Shown piece by piece: positions 9,415-17,455 of a DNA stretch of 31,718 bases (the stretch's first letter is position 1; the number at the start of each line of letters is the position of its first letter). The stretch covers positions 1 through 31,718 of the forward strand of contig JAFXWR010000351.1 of NCBI GenBank assembly GCA_017542725.1, given 5' to 3'. Both the position numbers and the translations under genes were made by a program. Source of the stretch: Lachnospiraceae bacterium (GTDB lineage Bacteria; Bacillota_A; Clostridia; Lachnospirales; Lachnospiraceae). Below the pieces are notes generated by a model, which was given only the letters and a program-made list of their open reading frames with translations, ran no database searches and had not been told where the DNA came from.

Positions 9415-9424
9415 AATTCTTTAA

Positions 9425-9547
9425 TTTACAAATGTAGGGTTTGTAACACTTGCAGAATCGGTTTCTGATGTCATAGAATCAAATGAATCTGTGTCAAATA
9501 ATAATGATGGCATTTTTAATAAATATGAATTAGCATTAGGAATATAA
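9425..9547 (+). pseudogene. Decayed 5' remnant of a third giant surface-protein gene
   Basis: Read in frame, bases 9425-9547 give F-T-N-V-G-F-V-T-L-A-E-S-V-S-D-V-I-E, matching residues about 15-32 of the giant protein (F-T-T-G-G-F-A-T-L-A-D-S-V-S-D-V-I-E). About 20 weakly similar residues follow, then TAA at 9545. A TAA at 9422 immediately precedes the match and the hydrophobic start of the signal peptide is gone, so it cannot be expressed as an exported protein. The match is also clear in DNA (gtttctgatgtcatagaa in both). This is best read as the left-over end of a deleted or recombined paralogue. Confidence 0.8.
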
Positions 9548-9568
9548 ATAAGCATGAGCCTTACTCTA

Positions 9569-9597
9569 TTGTAAAATATTAATTATTGTGATAAAAT
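9569..9597 (+). promoter_or_regulatory. Probable promoter of asp23-fakA
   Basis: TTGTAA (9569-9574) and TAAAAT (9592-9597) with a 17-bp spacer. Transcription would start near 9604, leaving a leader of about 27 bases that contains the AGGAGG SD at 9621-9626. Confidence 0.55.
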
Positions 9598-9630
9598 ATA
9601 TAAAATATGCGGTTTTTGATAGGAGGTAAT

Positions 9631-10002
9631 ATGGCTAATAAGGTTCAAGATGGTCGCCACGAGACGAAATATGGTGAGATTTTTATAAGTCCAAAGGTAA
9701 TCGCAAAGACAGCTGGACTTGCTGCCTGCGAGAGTTTTGGTGTCGTTGGTATGGCTGCTGTAAATATCGCTAATGGACTTACGACTCTACTTGCAGGAGA
9801 GGATCTTGCAAAAGGCGTAGTAGTAGAGATTATTGACAATGAGATAAAGATAGATTTACATATTATAGTTGCATTTTCAGTAAATGTAAAAGCATGTTCT
9901 GATAATGTAATAGAAAATGTAAAATATAAAGTTGAAGAACTTACCGACTTAAAAGTAAAAGAGATTAATATTTTTGTTGAAGGTGTGAGGGTAATAGATT
10001 AA
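9631..10002 (+). CDS. Asp23/Gls24 (DUF322) family protein, YloU-like
   Basis: This 123-residue protein matches the Asp23/Gls24 family in length and pattern: GEIFISPKVIAKTAG near the N-terminus, then hydrophobic beta-strands (VVVEI, KIDLHIIVAF) and VKEINIFVEGVRV at the end. Family members are cytoplasmic, often membrane-associated, and linked to envelope stress. The start at 9631 is chosen over an in-frame ATG at 9607 because a perfect AGGAGG lies at 9621-9626 and the family begins close to this residue. fakA follows after one base. The YloU-YloV pairing is conserved across Bacillota, which supports both assignments. Confidence 0.88.
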   Translation: MANKVQDGRHETKYGEIFISPKVIAKTAGLAACESFGVVGMAAVNIANGLTTLLAGEDLAKGVVVEIIDNEIKIDLHIIVAFSVNVKACSDNVIENVKYKVEELTDLKVKEINIFVEGVRVID

Positions 10003-10003
10003 G

Positions 10004-11665
10004 ATGGGAAATGCAAGCAATCTTAAAGGTGCATTTCTTGCGGGTGCATCTTTACTTTATAAAAATAGAGACTATGTCAATGAGTTAAATGTATTCCCTG
10101 TGCCAGATGGCGATACAGGGACAAATATGTCTATGACACTTAAGTCAGCATGTGAAGCTGTAAATGCAGCTTCTGATGATAGCATCGAGGAAGTATGCAA
10201 AGCTATAGCAAGTGGTTCACTTCGTGGTGCTCGTGGTAACTCGGGAGTTATCATGTCACAGATTTTAAGAGGATTTACTAACCACTTAAAAGATGCAAAA
10301 GAGATAGATACAGAACTACTTCTTGAAGCAATACAAAAGGCAAAGGACACAGCATATAAGGCAGTGGTAAAACCAAAAGAGGGAACAATACTCACTGTCA
10401 TAAGGGCACTTGCTGAAAAGGCAGAAGAAATATCTGGAAGTTCAATGAGTGGCATTGAGAAACTTGAAAAAGTTGTAGAGTATGGTGATGAGATGCTCCA
10501 AAAGACTCCCGATATGCTCCCTATACTTAAAGAAGCAGGAGTTGTAGATAGTGGTGGACAAGGACTTATGTATTTTGCCCACGGAGTTCTTTCATTCTTA
10601 AAAGGCGAAGAAGTTGAAATCGCTTTTGATGAAAAGTCGCCAAAGTCAACAAACATAAACTTAAAGGTTGTCGAAGACCAAGATATAAAATTCGGCTACT
10701 GTACAGAATGCATCATCAATACAGCCACAAGTTTCAAGGCAAATGCAACCGAAGAGATTATAAAATATCTCGAAGGTATTGGTGATTCTCTTGTAGTAGT
10801 TGGTGATGAGCAATATATAAAAATTCACGTTCACACAAATCATCCTGGAAGAGTTTTTGAAAAAGGACTTGAATATGGTTTCTTGACAAATTTAAAAGTT
10901 GACAACCTAAAACTTGAACATCAGGAAAAGGTTATAAAGGATGCTGAAAAAAAGGCAAAACAATTTGCAGAGCAGCATGAAGAAAAGAAGGCTCCGGTTA
11001 AACTTAAGGAGATAGGTTTCGTAGCAGTTTCAAATGGTGATGGAATCACTACATTCTTTAGTGACCTAGGATGTGATAAGGTAATTACTGGTGGACAGAC
11101 TATGAATCCATCTACAGAAGATTTCTTAAATGCCATTGCCGAAGTTCATGCTAAAAAAGTTTTTGTCTTCCCAAACAATTCAAACATCATCATGGCAGCA
11201 AAACAGGCAAAAGATATAGTGAAAGACAAAGAAGTATATGTTATAGAGACAAAAAATGTTTTACAGGGCATAAACTGTATGATTTACTTCACAGAGAAAG
11301 AAAAAGTTGAAGATATGATTGAGCAGTTTAAAGAGAACATAAAAAATGTGAAGACCATACAGACGACATACTCTATAAGAAATACTGTTATAGATGGTAT
11401 TGACATCAAAGAGAATGACTACATTTCGCTCGGTGATAAAGGACTTCTCTATACTAATGCTGACATTGTCAATAGTATATTTGGCGCTTACGAGAAGATA
11501 AAAGAAGATAAAGACTCTGTGGTTTCTATATACTTCGGAGATTCTGTGACAGAGAAAGATGCAAATAAGATTAAGGAAGAATTTGAAAAAAGATATAGCA
11601 ATCTTGAAGTAAATGTCTATGAAGGTAACCAACCAGTATATTATTATTACATATCAGTAGAGTAA
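10004..11665 (+). CDS. fakA: Fatty acid kinase subunit FakA (DAK2/YloV family)
   Basis: The 553-residue length is typical of FakA/YloV. The N-terminal DhaL-like kinase domain has the nucleotide/Mg-binding motif PVPDGDTGTNM (Asp35, Asp37) and RGARGNSGVIMSQILRGF. A middle linker and a C-terminal DegV-like domain follow. FakA phosphorylates fatty acids bound to FakB carriers so that exogenous fatty acids can enter phospholipid synthesis; no fakB gene is in the window. The start codon is one base after the asp23 stop, and no strong SD is visible (GAGGG about 15 bases upstream), so translation is probably coupled. A hairpin terminator follows the stop. Confidence 0.92.
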   Translation: MGNASNLKGAFLAGASLLYKNRDYVNELNVFPVPDGDTGTNMSMTLKSACEAVNAASDDSIEEVCKAIASGSLRGARGNSGVIMSQILRGFTNHLKDAKEIDTELLLEAIQKAKDTAYKAVVKPKEGTILTVIRALAEKAEEISGSSMSGIEKLEKVVEYGDEMLQKTPDMLPILKEAGVVDSGGQGLMYFAHGVLSFLKGEEVEIAFDEKSPKSTNINLKVVEDQDIKFGYCTECIINTATSFKANATEEIIKYLEGIGDSLVVVGDEQYIKIHVHTNHPGRVFEKGLEYGFLTNLKVDNLKLEHQEKVIKDAEKKAKQFAEQHEEKKAPVKLKEIGFVAVSNGDGITTFFSDLGCDKVITGGQTMNPSTEDFLNAIAEVHAKKVFVFPNNSNIIMAAKQAKDIVKDKEVYVIETKNVLQGINCMIYFTEKEKVEDMIEQFKENIKNVKTIQTTYSIRNTVIDGIDIKENDYISLGDKGLLYTNADIVNSIFGAYEKIKEDKDSVVSIYFGDSVTEKDANKIKEEFEKRYSNLEVNVYEGNQPVYYYYISVE

Positions 11666-11669
11666 ATTA

Positions 11670-11699
11670 GAGCGGACTTGAGTCCGCTCATTTAATTTT
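11670..11699 (+). terminator. Hairpin after fakA, abutting the recG start
   Basis: GAGCGGAC (11670-11677) and GTCCGCTC (11682-11689) form a perfect 8-bp, GC-rich stem closed by a TTGA loop. A T-rich tract (ATTTAATTTT) follows and runs straight into the recG ATG at 11700. It can act as a terminator or attenuator between fakA and recG. Confidence 0.75.
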
Positions 11700-13790
11700 A
11701 TGGCAAAACTTACAGATATAAAAGGGATAGGTCCCAAAATAGAAAAGTATTTTGCAAATCTTGGTATCAATACCATAAAAGATTTGCTTTATTTTTTTCC
11801 ACGTGACTATGAAGAATATGAGGATCCGATAGACATAATAAAACTTGAAGCTGGAAGAGTTTCTACGGTGAATGCAATGGTTGTCACCAAGCCAAGTTTA
11901 TTTAAAAAGGGACGAACGAGCATCACATCACTTTGGCTTGATGATGGGACAGGAAGGATAAGAGCATTTTGGTTCAACATACCATTTATCAATAAATCAC
12001 TTAGTATAGGAACGAGTAGAATCTTTCGTGGTAGAGTCGGAAGGTTAAAGAATGGAATTGGTTTATCTCAGTGCAAGATTTTCAAGAAAGAGGTCTATGA
12101 TGAATTTAAAGGAAACTTAAGTCCTGTATATCCGCTTACAAAGGGCTTAAATAATAATATAGTAAAAAAGACAATTAGAAATCTTCTTGATGATGATTCA
12201 CTCAGTGAAGATTTTTTTAAAGAGTATCTACCTCAAAATATAGTTGAAGAGAGAGAACTTTGTGATTTGAAATTTGCATTTGATCATATTCATTTTCCGG
12301 AAAAAATGGAAGATATGCAAGAAGCAAGAAAGAGACTAGTCTATGACGAGTTTTTCTTATTTTCACTTGCGATGCTTACAAATAAGGATAAAAAGGTAAG
12401 AGATGGAAGAATAGAATTGAAGGAAGTTGATAAAACTTTACTTGATAATATAATAAAAAGGTTACCTTTTAGTCTTACTAAAGGACAAAAAGATGCTCTT
12501 GATGATATACTTAAAGATTTAAATAGTGGCAAGAGTATGAATAGACTTATAGAGGGTGATGTCGGTTCTGGTAAAACTATAGTTGCGATTTTGACTGCAC
12601 TTTTAGTTGCTAATAAAGGAATCCAAACGGCATTTATGGCACCAACAGAGGTGCTCGCCGAGCAACATTTCAAGACAATAATGAATTTATTCGGTAGAGA
12701 AAATAATCGCGAGCAAAAGTGTATTTTTACTGCTAACAATGTTAGTGTGGCTTTGCTCACAGGTAGTACAAAAGCCAAAGATAGAAAATTGGTTTTAGAA
12801 AAATTAAAATCAGGAGAGATAGACATATTAGTCGGCACCCATGCTCTATTTTCCAAAGATGTAGAGTATAAGGACTTAGGTCTCTGCATAATAGATGAAC
12901 AGCATAGATTCGGAGTTAGTCAGAGAAAAGAGCTTGAAGAAAAATCAAACAACGCAAATGTGCTTATAATGTCTGCAACACCGATCCCAAGAACGCTTGC
13001 TATGCTTATATATGCAGACATGGATATAAGTAGGATTTTAGACAAGCCACAAAATAGAATACCTATTAAAAATTATGTTGCGAATGTAAATGAGAGAGAA
13101 AAAGCATATAGATCTATTAAGAAGCAAATTGACTTAGGGCATCAGGCTTATGTGATTTGCCCTTCCATAGAGAAGAATGAGGATGAAGATATTGGGAGTT
13201 TTGCAAATTATCAAAATGTAGTGGAGTATGCAGAAAGATTAAAGAGTTTTTATGGAAGAGATGTACGAATTGGTGTCCTACATGGCAAGATGAAGCCAAG
13301 CGAAAAATATGACATAATGAAAAAATTTAAAGATGGAGAGATAGATATACTGGTATCAACTACAGTTGTAGAAGTTGGGGTAGATGTGCCAAATGCTACA
13401 TTCATGATGGTAGAAGACGCAAGTGCCTTTGGACTTGCACAGCTTCATCAGCTTCGTGGGAGAGTAGGTAGAAGTGATTATCAAAGCTATGCATTATTTG
13501 TTGATACTAATCCTAGTGAAAAATCTGAAAAGCGCTTAAAAGTTTTGGCGAATTCAAATGATGGATTTTACATAGCTGAGGAAGATTTAAAACTAAGAGG
13601 ACCCGGAGACATATTTGGAGTTAAGCAGTCTGGAGATATGGATTTTAAACTTGCTGATATGTATACCGATATACAACTATTTAGATTTGCGAGTGTAGAT
13701 GCGAAAGAGTTTTTGGCCAAAAAAATAAAATTAACAGAAGAATTAAAAGATAAGTTAAGTGAATATATTAGGATGGGTTTAGTTATTTAG
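11700..13790 (+). CDS. recG: ATP-dependent DNA helicase RecG
   Basis: The 696-residue length is typical of RecG. The N-terminus reads as the wedge domain (IKGIGPKIEKYFANLGI and DLLYFFPRDYE), so the start is right even though no SD precedes it. Helicase motifs follow in order: GDVGSGKT (residues 286-293), MAPTEVLAEQH, DEQHRFG (from about 399), SATPIPRTLA, then STTVVEVGVDVPNA, QLRGRVGRS and RGPGD. RecG remodels stalled replication forks and Holliday junctions. The gene follows fakA after a terminator-like hairpin. Its last 12 bases overlap the convergent gene on the other strand. Confidence 0.95.
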   Translation: MAKLTDIKGIGPKIEKYFANLGINTIKDLLYFFPRDYEEYEDPIDIIKLEAGRVSTVNAMVVTKPSLFKKGRTSITSLWLDDGTGRIRAFWFNIPFINKSLSIGTSRIFRGRVGRLKNGIGLSQCKIFKKEVYDEFKGNLSPVYPLTKGLNNNIVKKTIRNLLDDDSLSEDFFKEYLPQNIVEERELCDLKFAFDHIHFPEKMEDMQEARKRLVYDEFFLFSLAMLTNKDKKVRDGRIELKEVDKTLLDNIIKRLPFSLTKGQKDALDDILKDLNSGKSMNRLIEGDVGSGKTIVAILTALLVANKGIQTAFMAPTEVLAEQHFKTIMNLFGRENNREQKCIFTANNVSVALLTGSTKAKDRKLVLEKLKSGEIDILVGTHALFSKDVEYKDLGLCIIDEQHRFGVSQRKELEEKSNNANVLIMSATPIPRTLAMLIYADMDISRILDKPQNRIPIKNYVANVNEREKAYRSIKKQIDLGHQAYVICPSIEKNEDEDIGSFANYQNVVEYAERLKSFYGRDVRIGVLHGKMKPSEKYDIMKKFKDGEIDILVSTTVVEVGVDVPNATFMMVEDASAFGLAQLHQLRGRVGRSDYQSYALFVDTNPSEKSEKRLKVLANSNDGFYIAEEDLKLRGPGDIFGVKQSGDMDFKLADMYTDIQLFRFASVDAKEFLAKKIKLTEELKDKLSEYIRMGLVI

Positions 13791-14687
13791 AGATTTCATC
13801 CATTCTATAACTGATTTATCTTGTTTTGCCCATAGATATTGATTGAAAGTCTCAAAGGTAACTTGCTCTATAAGTTCGTTGTTTTTACCATAGATGTAAA
13901 TAGTTTCAACTTGCCAGTCTGGCAAGTAGTTCTTTGTTGACTCCCCCTCTATAACATCATTTGTTGTCATGTCAGATACTGACAAGTAATATGGGCTCAA
14001 TTTTTTGTCCACATTTAATAAATAGATCTTTGCATCGGGTGTGCCGGCAGCTGTGCTCGCGCCATTTGTCATATAGGCGACATGAACATTCTTGTAGAGA
14101 TCTTTGATGCTGTAGCTCTCTATTAGTTTCAATTGCTTAGAAATCTTATCAGCTTCAACTTTGTACTCGACTAAAAGTTTATTTAGGTCATTGCTATTTA
14201 AAAGTTTGTCTTTATAGTAAAATCCGTTTGGATATTTTTCGTATTTTGAGTAAGGTCCGCCCTTGACAAGTTTGCCTTTTTCATCATCACTTTTTAGCTG
14301 AGCATGCGATTCGTTGTTGGTTGCGCTCTTTGGAAGATGAACTAGAATTGGTTTTTTATCGTGAAGATTTGTGGTTACATCTAGATTTTCAATATCTTTT
14401 AAAAGTACATTATAATCATACACCCCATCAGTTAGTTTGGAAAAGAAATACATATTGCTTGTGCCTTTGTTTCCTTTTAAATCATTGATGCTGACGTCAT
14501 TGATATTTCCTTTATAATTATCAATATAATATATAAAATTATCTTTCCAATATTTGTAATATGGATTTACATTGTATACATAGTTTGAAGTATCAACATT
14601 ATCAGAGTGTGAAATAAAGCTCTGAGATAGAGATATTATCAAAGCTAAAACAACAAAAATATTTAGTTTTTTTATAATTCTTTGCAT
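13779..14687 (-). CDS. Secreted protein of unknown function
   Basis: This 302-residue protein starts at 14687, chosen because AAGGAGAG lies just upstream (14691-14698). A longer frame back to 14732 has no SD and would place 15 polar residues before the signal peptide. The N-terminus (MQRIIKKLNIFVVLALIISL) is a clear signal sequence with no lipobox. The mature part is rich in Tyr, Asn, Lys and Asp. It has no motif I recognise and no wall-binding repeats. It lies antisense between recG and rsmD, genes that are often adjacent in Clostridia, and its 3' end overlaps recG by 12 bases. Function unknown; an extracellular role is the only safe inference. Confidence 0.75.
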   Translation of the reverse strand: MQRIIKKLNIFVVLALIISLSQSFISHSDNVDTSNYVYNVNPYYKYWKDNFIYYIDNYKGNINDVSINDLKGNKGTSNMYFFSKLTDGVYDYNVLLKDIENLDVTTNLHDKKPILVHLPKSATNNESHAQLKSDDEKGKLVKGGPYSKYEKYPNGFYYKDKLLNSNDLNKLLVEYKVEADKISKQLKLIESYSIKDLYKNVHVAYMTNGASTAAGTPDAKIYLLNVDKKLSPYYLSVSDMTTNDVIEGESTKNYLPDWQVETIYIYGKNNELIEQVTFETFNQYLWAKQDKSVIEWMKSLNN

Positions 14688-14711
14688 AAGCTCTCCTTTA
14701 AGTGCTTTATT

Positions 14712-14720
14712 ATTATAGCA
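14712..14720 (-). promoter_or_regulatory. Extended -10 promoter of the secreted-protein gene
   Basis: On the minus strand TGCTATAAT forms an extended -10 (TGn plus consensus hexamer) about 25 bases upstream of the start codon at 14687. No good -35 is seen, as expected for extended -10 promoters. Confidence 0.6.
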
Positions 14721-14743
14721 TATTATTGGCAAAATGGCTATTC

Positions 14744-14772
14744 TTGACTATAATAAAATCATTTAATATAAT
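14744..14772 (+). promoter_or_regulatory. Promoter of rsmD, predicting a leaderless transcript
   Basis: TTGACT (14744-14749) and TATAAT (14767-14772) with a 17-bp spacer. The rsmD ATG begins only nine bases after the -10 hexamer, and no SD is present, so the transcript should start at, or at most three bases before, the start codon. Confidence 0.8.
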
Positions 14773-14780
14773 TAAATGTT

Positions 14781-15335
14781 ATGAGAGTTATAGCAGGAGA
14801 AAAAAGACATTTATTGCTTAAAACGCTTGATGATTTATCTATCAGACCCACGACAGATAAGATAAAAGAGACCTTATTTAATATGATTCAATTTGACATA
14901 CCTGGAAAAAGTTTCTTGGATTTGTTTGCTGGCTCGGGTGCTATAGGCATAGAGGCACTTAGCCGTGGAGCATCAAGGGCGACATTTATCGACAATAATG
15001 ATAGAGCAATAAAAGTTATAAAAGAAAATCTTGAACACACAGGATTAAGCGATAGGGCAAAGGTGATAAAAGGAGATGCAAGTCTATCACTTGAAAACTT
15101 GTCAAGAGAAAATGAAACCTATGGAATAGTTTTTATGGATCCCCCTTATGACAAAGGGCTTTATAGACCAGTGTTTGAAAGACTTGCAAAGAGCAATTTG
15201 ATTGATACCAATACTATAATTATTTTGGAAGTTGGACTAAAGGACGATGCAGATGGTGTAGAAGATTTGGGATTTGAAATTATCAAAATAAAAAAATACA
15301 AAAGTAATAAGCATATATTTTTTAAAAAAGTGTAG
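14781..15335 (+). CDS. rsmD: 16S rRNA (guanine(966)-N2)-methyltransferase RsmD
   Basis: The 184-residue protein has the standard RsmD layout. It opens with MRVIAGEKR and RPTTDKIKETLFNM, then an AdoMet-binding motif I (FLDLFAGSG, residues 45-53) with the acidic strand FIDNND after it, and the catalytic DPPY at residues 120-123. The enzyme methylates one guanine in the 30S head during ribosome assembly. coaD follows eight bases after the stop, the usual rsmD-coaD order. The gene has its own strong promoter but no SD. The start is fixed by the family's conserved N-terminus. Confidence 0.93.
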   Translation: MRVIAGEKRHLLLKTLDDLSIRPTTDKIKETLFNMIQFDIPGKSFLDLFAGSGAIGIEALSRGASRATFIDNNDRAIKVIKENLEHTGLSDRAKVIKGDASLSLENLSRENETYGIVFMDPPYDKGLYRPVFERLAKSNLIDTNTIIILEVGLKDDADGVEDLGFEIIKIKKYKSNKHIFFKKV

Positions 15336-15342
15336 GTGAATC

Positions 15343-15831
15343 ATGAAGACATGTATATATCCCGGCTCATTTGATCCAATTACATATGGACATCTTGATA
15401 TAATTGAACGAGCACTTAAAATTACAGACAAACTTATAGTTGCTGTATTAAATAACCATGACAAGCATTCTTTGTTTTCTGTTGAAGAAAGACTTGAGAT
15501 GATAAGAGATTCAGTTAAGGATTTTCAAAATGTGGAAGTAGAAAGTTTTGAAGGTTTGTTAGTTGACTATGCAAAGAGTAAAAATTCAAATCTTATAATA
15601 AGAGGACTTAGGGCAGTAACTGATTTTGAATATGAGTTGCAGATGGCACAGACAAATCGTGAACTCTATAAAGACATTGACACTATATTTTTACTTACCA
15701 ATCTTAAATATTCATATGTTTCGTCAAGTGCTGTAAAGCAGGTTGCATCATTTGACGGGGATGTCAGTAAGTTTGTGACACCTTTTGTGGCGGACAGATT
15801 GATGCGAAAATTCAATAAGCATTTTGTGTAA
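15343..15831 (+). CDS. coaD: Phosphopantetheine adenylyltransferase (CoaD)
   Basis: The 162-residue length matches CoaD. The N-terminus [16 protein letters not shown] carries the nucleotidyltransferase TxGH motif (Thr14-His17). [18 protein letters not shown] is the family signature, and VSSSAVKQV corresponds to the ISSTxVR-like motif near the C-terminus. It adenylates 4'-phosphopantetheine in the penultimate step of coenzyme A synthesis. AGGTGA at 15334-15339 supplies the SD and overlaps the rsmD stop, so the two genes are co-transcribed. Confidence 0.95.
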   Translation: MKTCIYPGSFDPITYGHLDIIERALKITDKLIVAVLNNHDKHSLFSVEERLEMIRDSVKDFQNVEVESFEGLLVDYAKSKNSNLIIRGLRAVTDFEYELQMAQTNRELYKDIDTIFLLTNLKYSYVSSSAVKQVASFDGDVSKFVTPFVADRLMRKFNKHFV

Positions 15832-15857
15832 CTTGGATAGATAATTTTGTAAAAAAA

Positions 15858-15866
15858 TGCTATAAT
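15858..15866 (+). promoter_or_regulatory. Extended -10 promoter before the coiled-coil gene
   Basis: TGCTATAAT at 15858-15866, about 44 bases before the start codon at 15910. No convincing -35 sits 17 bp upstream. Confidence 0.55.
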
Positions 15867-15909
15867 ATAGGTTTGAAAAAGTAGAGAATAAAAGCCTAAG
15901 GAGATAAAG

Positions 15910-16509
15910 ATGGCAATCAGTAATTTAGAAACTATAATAGATAATATTGAACAGATGATTGAAAATGTGCGTCCAGATACTCGTGGAAGAGTTATGTTGC
16001 CAAAGGACACACTACGTCAGCTTGTAGGAGAACTAAAGACTTCTATTCCTGATGAGATTAAAAAGTATAATGAAAAAACGCGTGAGCTTGAGCAGTCTAA
16101 GAATAGAGAATTAGAGCAGGCTAGAAGAAATGCTGAGAGAATCATGTCTGAAGCAAATGATATGAAGGATAAAATGCTTAATGAGAGCGAGCAGATTAAA
16201 CTTGCTGAGCAGAGATCAAAAGAGATTATGGACGAAGCTATGAGAAGAGCAAATGAACTCATGGCAAATGCTGAAGCAAATGCTAGACAACTTCATGAAA
16301 GATCTCTCAAAGAGTATGATGATTCGTTGGTTTTTATGATGAACTTTATACAAACATTAGGAACTGATGTTTCAAACATTATGAATACTCAGCTTCAAAA
16401 CTTAAGCAATAAGTTAAATGAAGTTGTAAATATGAGAAATGAATTACAGAAGAGCATAGCATTATCAAATACACAAGACAATAGTTTTAGCCGTCCAGCC
16501 TGGGGATAG
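15910..16509 (+). CDS. Coiled-coil protein of unknown function (DivIVA-like composition)
   Basis: This 199-residue protein is preceded by a strong SD (AAGGAGAT at 15898-15905). Residues ~45-140 are an almost uninterrupted charged heptad-type helix rich in Glu, Lys, Arg, Ala and Met, including repeated NAERIMSEAND and ANAEANARQL stretches. A short N-terminal region contains MLPKDTLRQL, and the C-terminus is a less charged helix ending in a polar tail. There is no signal peptide or membrane segment. The appearance is like DivIVA/SepF-adjacent or F-ATPase-b-like scaffolds, but I cannot place it in a named family. Its stop directly abuts the start of the pseudouridine synthase. Confidence 0.7.
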   Translation: MAISNLETIIDNIEQMIENVRPDTRGRVMLPKDTLRQLVGELKTSIPDEIKKYNEKTRELEQSKNRELEQARRNAERIMSEANDMKDKMLNESEQIKLAEQRSKEIMDEAMRRANELMANAEANARQLHERSLKEYDDSLVFMMNFIQTLGTDVSNIMNTQLQNLSNKLNEVVNMRNELQKSIALSNTQDNSFSRPAWG

Positions 16510-17442
16510 ATGAAAAGTATTCGCATCAGTAAAAATGAAGAAGGCATAACTTTGTCCAAGTACTTGCGAAAGATATTTAAGTCAATGCCAAGTAATCTGA
16601 TTCAGAAGCTTGTAAGAAAGAAATATTTCGACATAAATGGTAAAAGAGCTAAAGGCGATGAAACTTTAAATACAGATGACTTAATTACTATTCATTTGTC
16701 AGATGATACATTTGAAAAGTATTTTGAAGAGAATAGAATTCAAAAAAAAGTGACTGCAATAGATGTTGATTATACAGATAGAATTATTTATGAAGATGAA
16801 AATATAATTATTTTTAATAAACCTGTTGGACTGTTGTCGCAGGGTGATAAAAGTGGAAGTCAATCGGTAAATACTATACTAAATGATCACATAGGACATC
16901 ATAGTTCTTCTTTTAAACCATCTATTGTTAATCGCCTTGATAGAAATACAGAAGGTTTGATTATATTTGCAAAGACATATATGGCGGCGAGAGAAATATC
17001 AAGTATGATTAAAAACAATAAACTTGAAAAAAGATATAAAGCAAGTGTAAATGGATTAGTCAAAAAAGATAGTGATGAATTGTATAATCTATATAAGAAG
17101 AATGAAAAAGACAATAAAGCAGTGTTAAAAGAATATAGTGGAAAAGTTCTAGAAGGTTATTCATTAGTGAAATTAAAATATAAAGTGTTGAAGAGGCACA
17201 AGGAAACAACTGATATAGATGTAGAACTTATAACTGGGAAGTCGCATCAGATAAGAGCACAATTTGCATATATAGGATATCCACTGTTGTCTGATAAAAA
17301 ATATATGAACATTGAACTCTATAATGATAATGTAAAAAAATATGGTTTTAAGACACAAAGGTTAATATGCTATAAAATAAAGTTTGGTACATTTATTGAA
17401 GAAAGACTAAAGAATTTATCAAATAAAACTTTTAAAATATGA
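16510..17442 (+). CDS. RluA-family pseudouridine synthase (RluC/RluD-like) with S4 domain
   Basis: This 310-residue enzyme has an N-terminal S4 RNA-binding fold (about 13-60: LSKYLRKIF through KYFDINGKRA). The RluA-family catalytic domain follows, with YEDENIIIFNKPVGLLSQ and the catalytic Asp144 in NRLDRNTEGL; ITGKSHQIRAQFAYIGYPLLSDKKY lies near the C-terminus. It isomerises specific uridines in 23S rRNA; which position cannot be told from sequence. The NRLD in place of the usual HRLD is a tolerated variant. The start codon directly follows the upstream stop, with GGGGAT as SD. It ends in TGA, which confirms the standard code. Confidence 0.88.
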   Translation: MKSIRISKNEEGITLSKYLRKIFKSMPSNLIQKLVRKKYFDINGKRAKGDETLNTDDLITIHLSDDTFEKYFEENRIQKKVTAIDVDYTDRIIYEDENIIIFNKPVGLLSQGDKSGSQSVNTILNDHIGHHSSSFKPSIVNRLDRNTEGLIIFAKTYMAAREISSMIKNNKLEKRYKASVNGLVKKDSDELYNLYKKNEKDNKAVLKEYSGKVLEGYSLVKLKYKVLKRHKETTDIDVELITGKSHQIRAQFAYIGYPLLSDKKYMNIELYNDNVKKYGFKTQRLICYKIKFGTFIEERLKNLSNKTFKI

Positions 17443-17455
17443 TAGGAGTGTTGAA

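Noticed and set aside
9607..9630. Upstream in-frame ATG at 9607 as the asp23 start
   Set aside because: A perfect AGGAGG lies 4 bases before the ATG at 9631 and the family starts near there. The extra 8 residues include the translated SD itself.
10072..10656. Antisense open frame of 194 residues opposite fakA
   Set aside because: It is Ser/Phe-rich, mirrors fakA codons, has no family match or SD, and lies wholly inside a conserved gene.
12341..12889. Antisense open frame of 182 residues opposite recG
   Set aside because: It is a low-complexity shadow of the conserved helicase region with no independent support.
14688..14732. Longer N-terminus of the minus-strand secreted protein (start at 14732)
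   Set aside because: No SD is found for that start, the extension spans the promoter region, and the ATG at 14687 has AAGGAGAG and begins a clean signal peptide.
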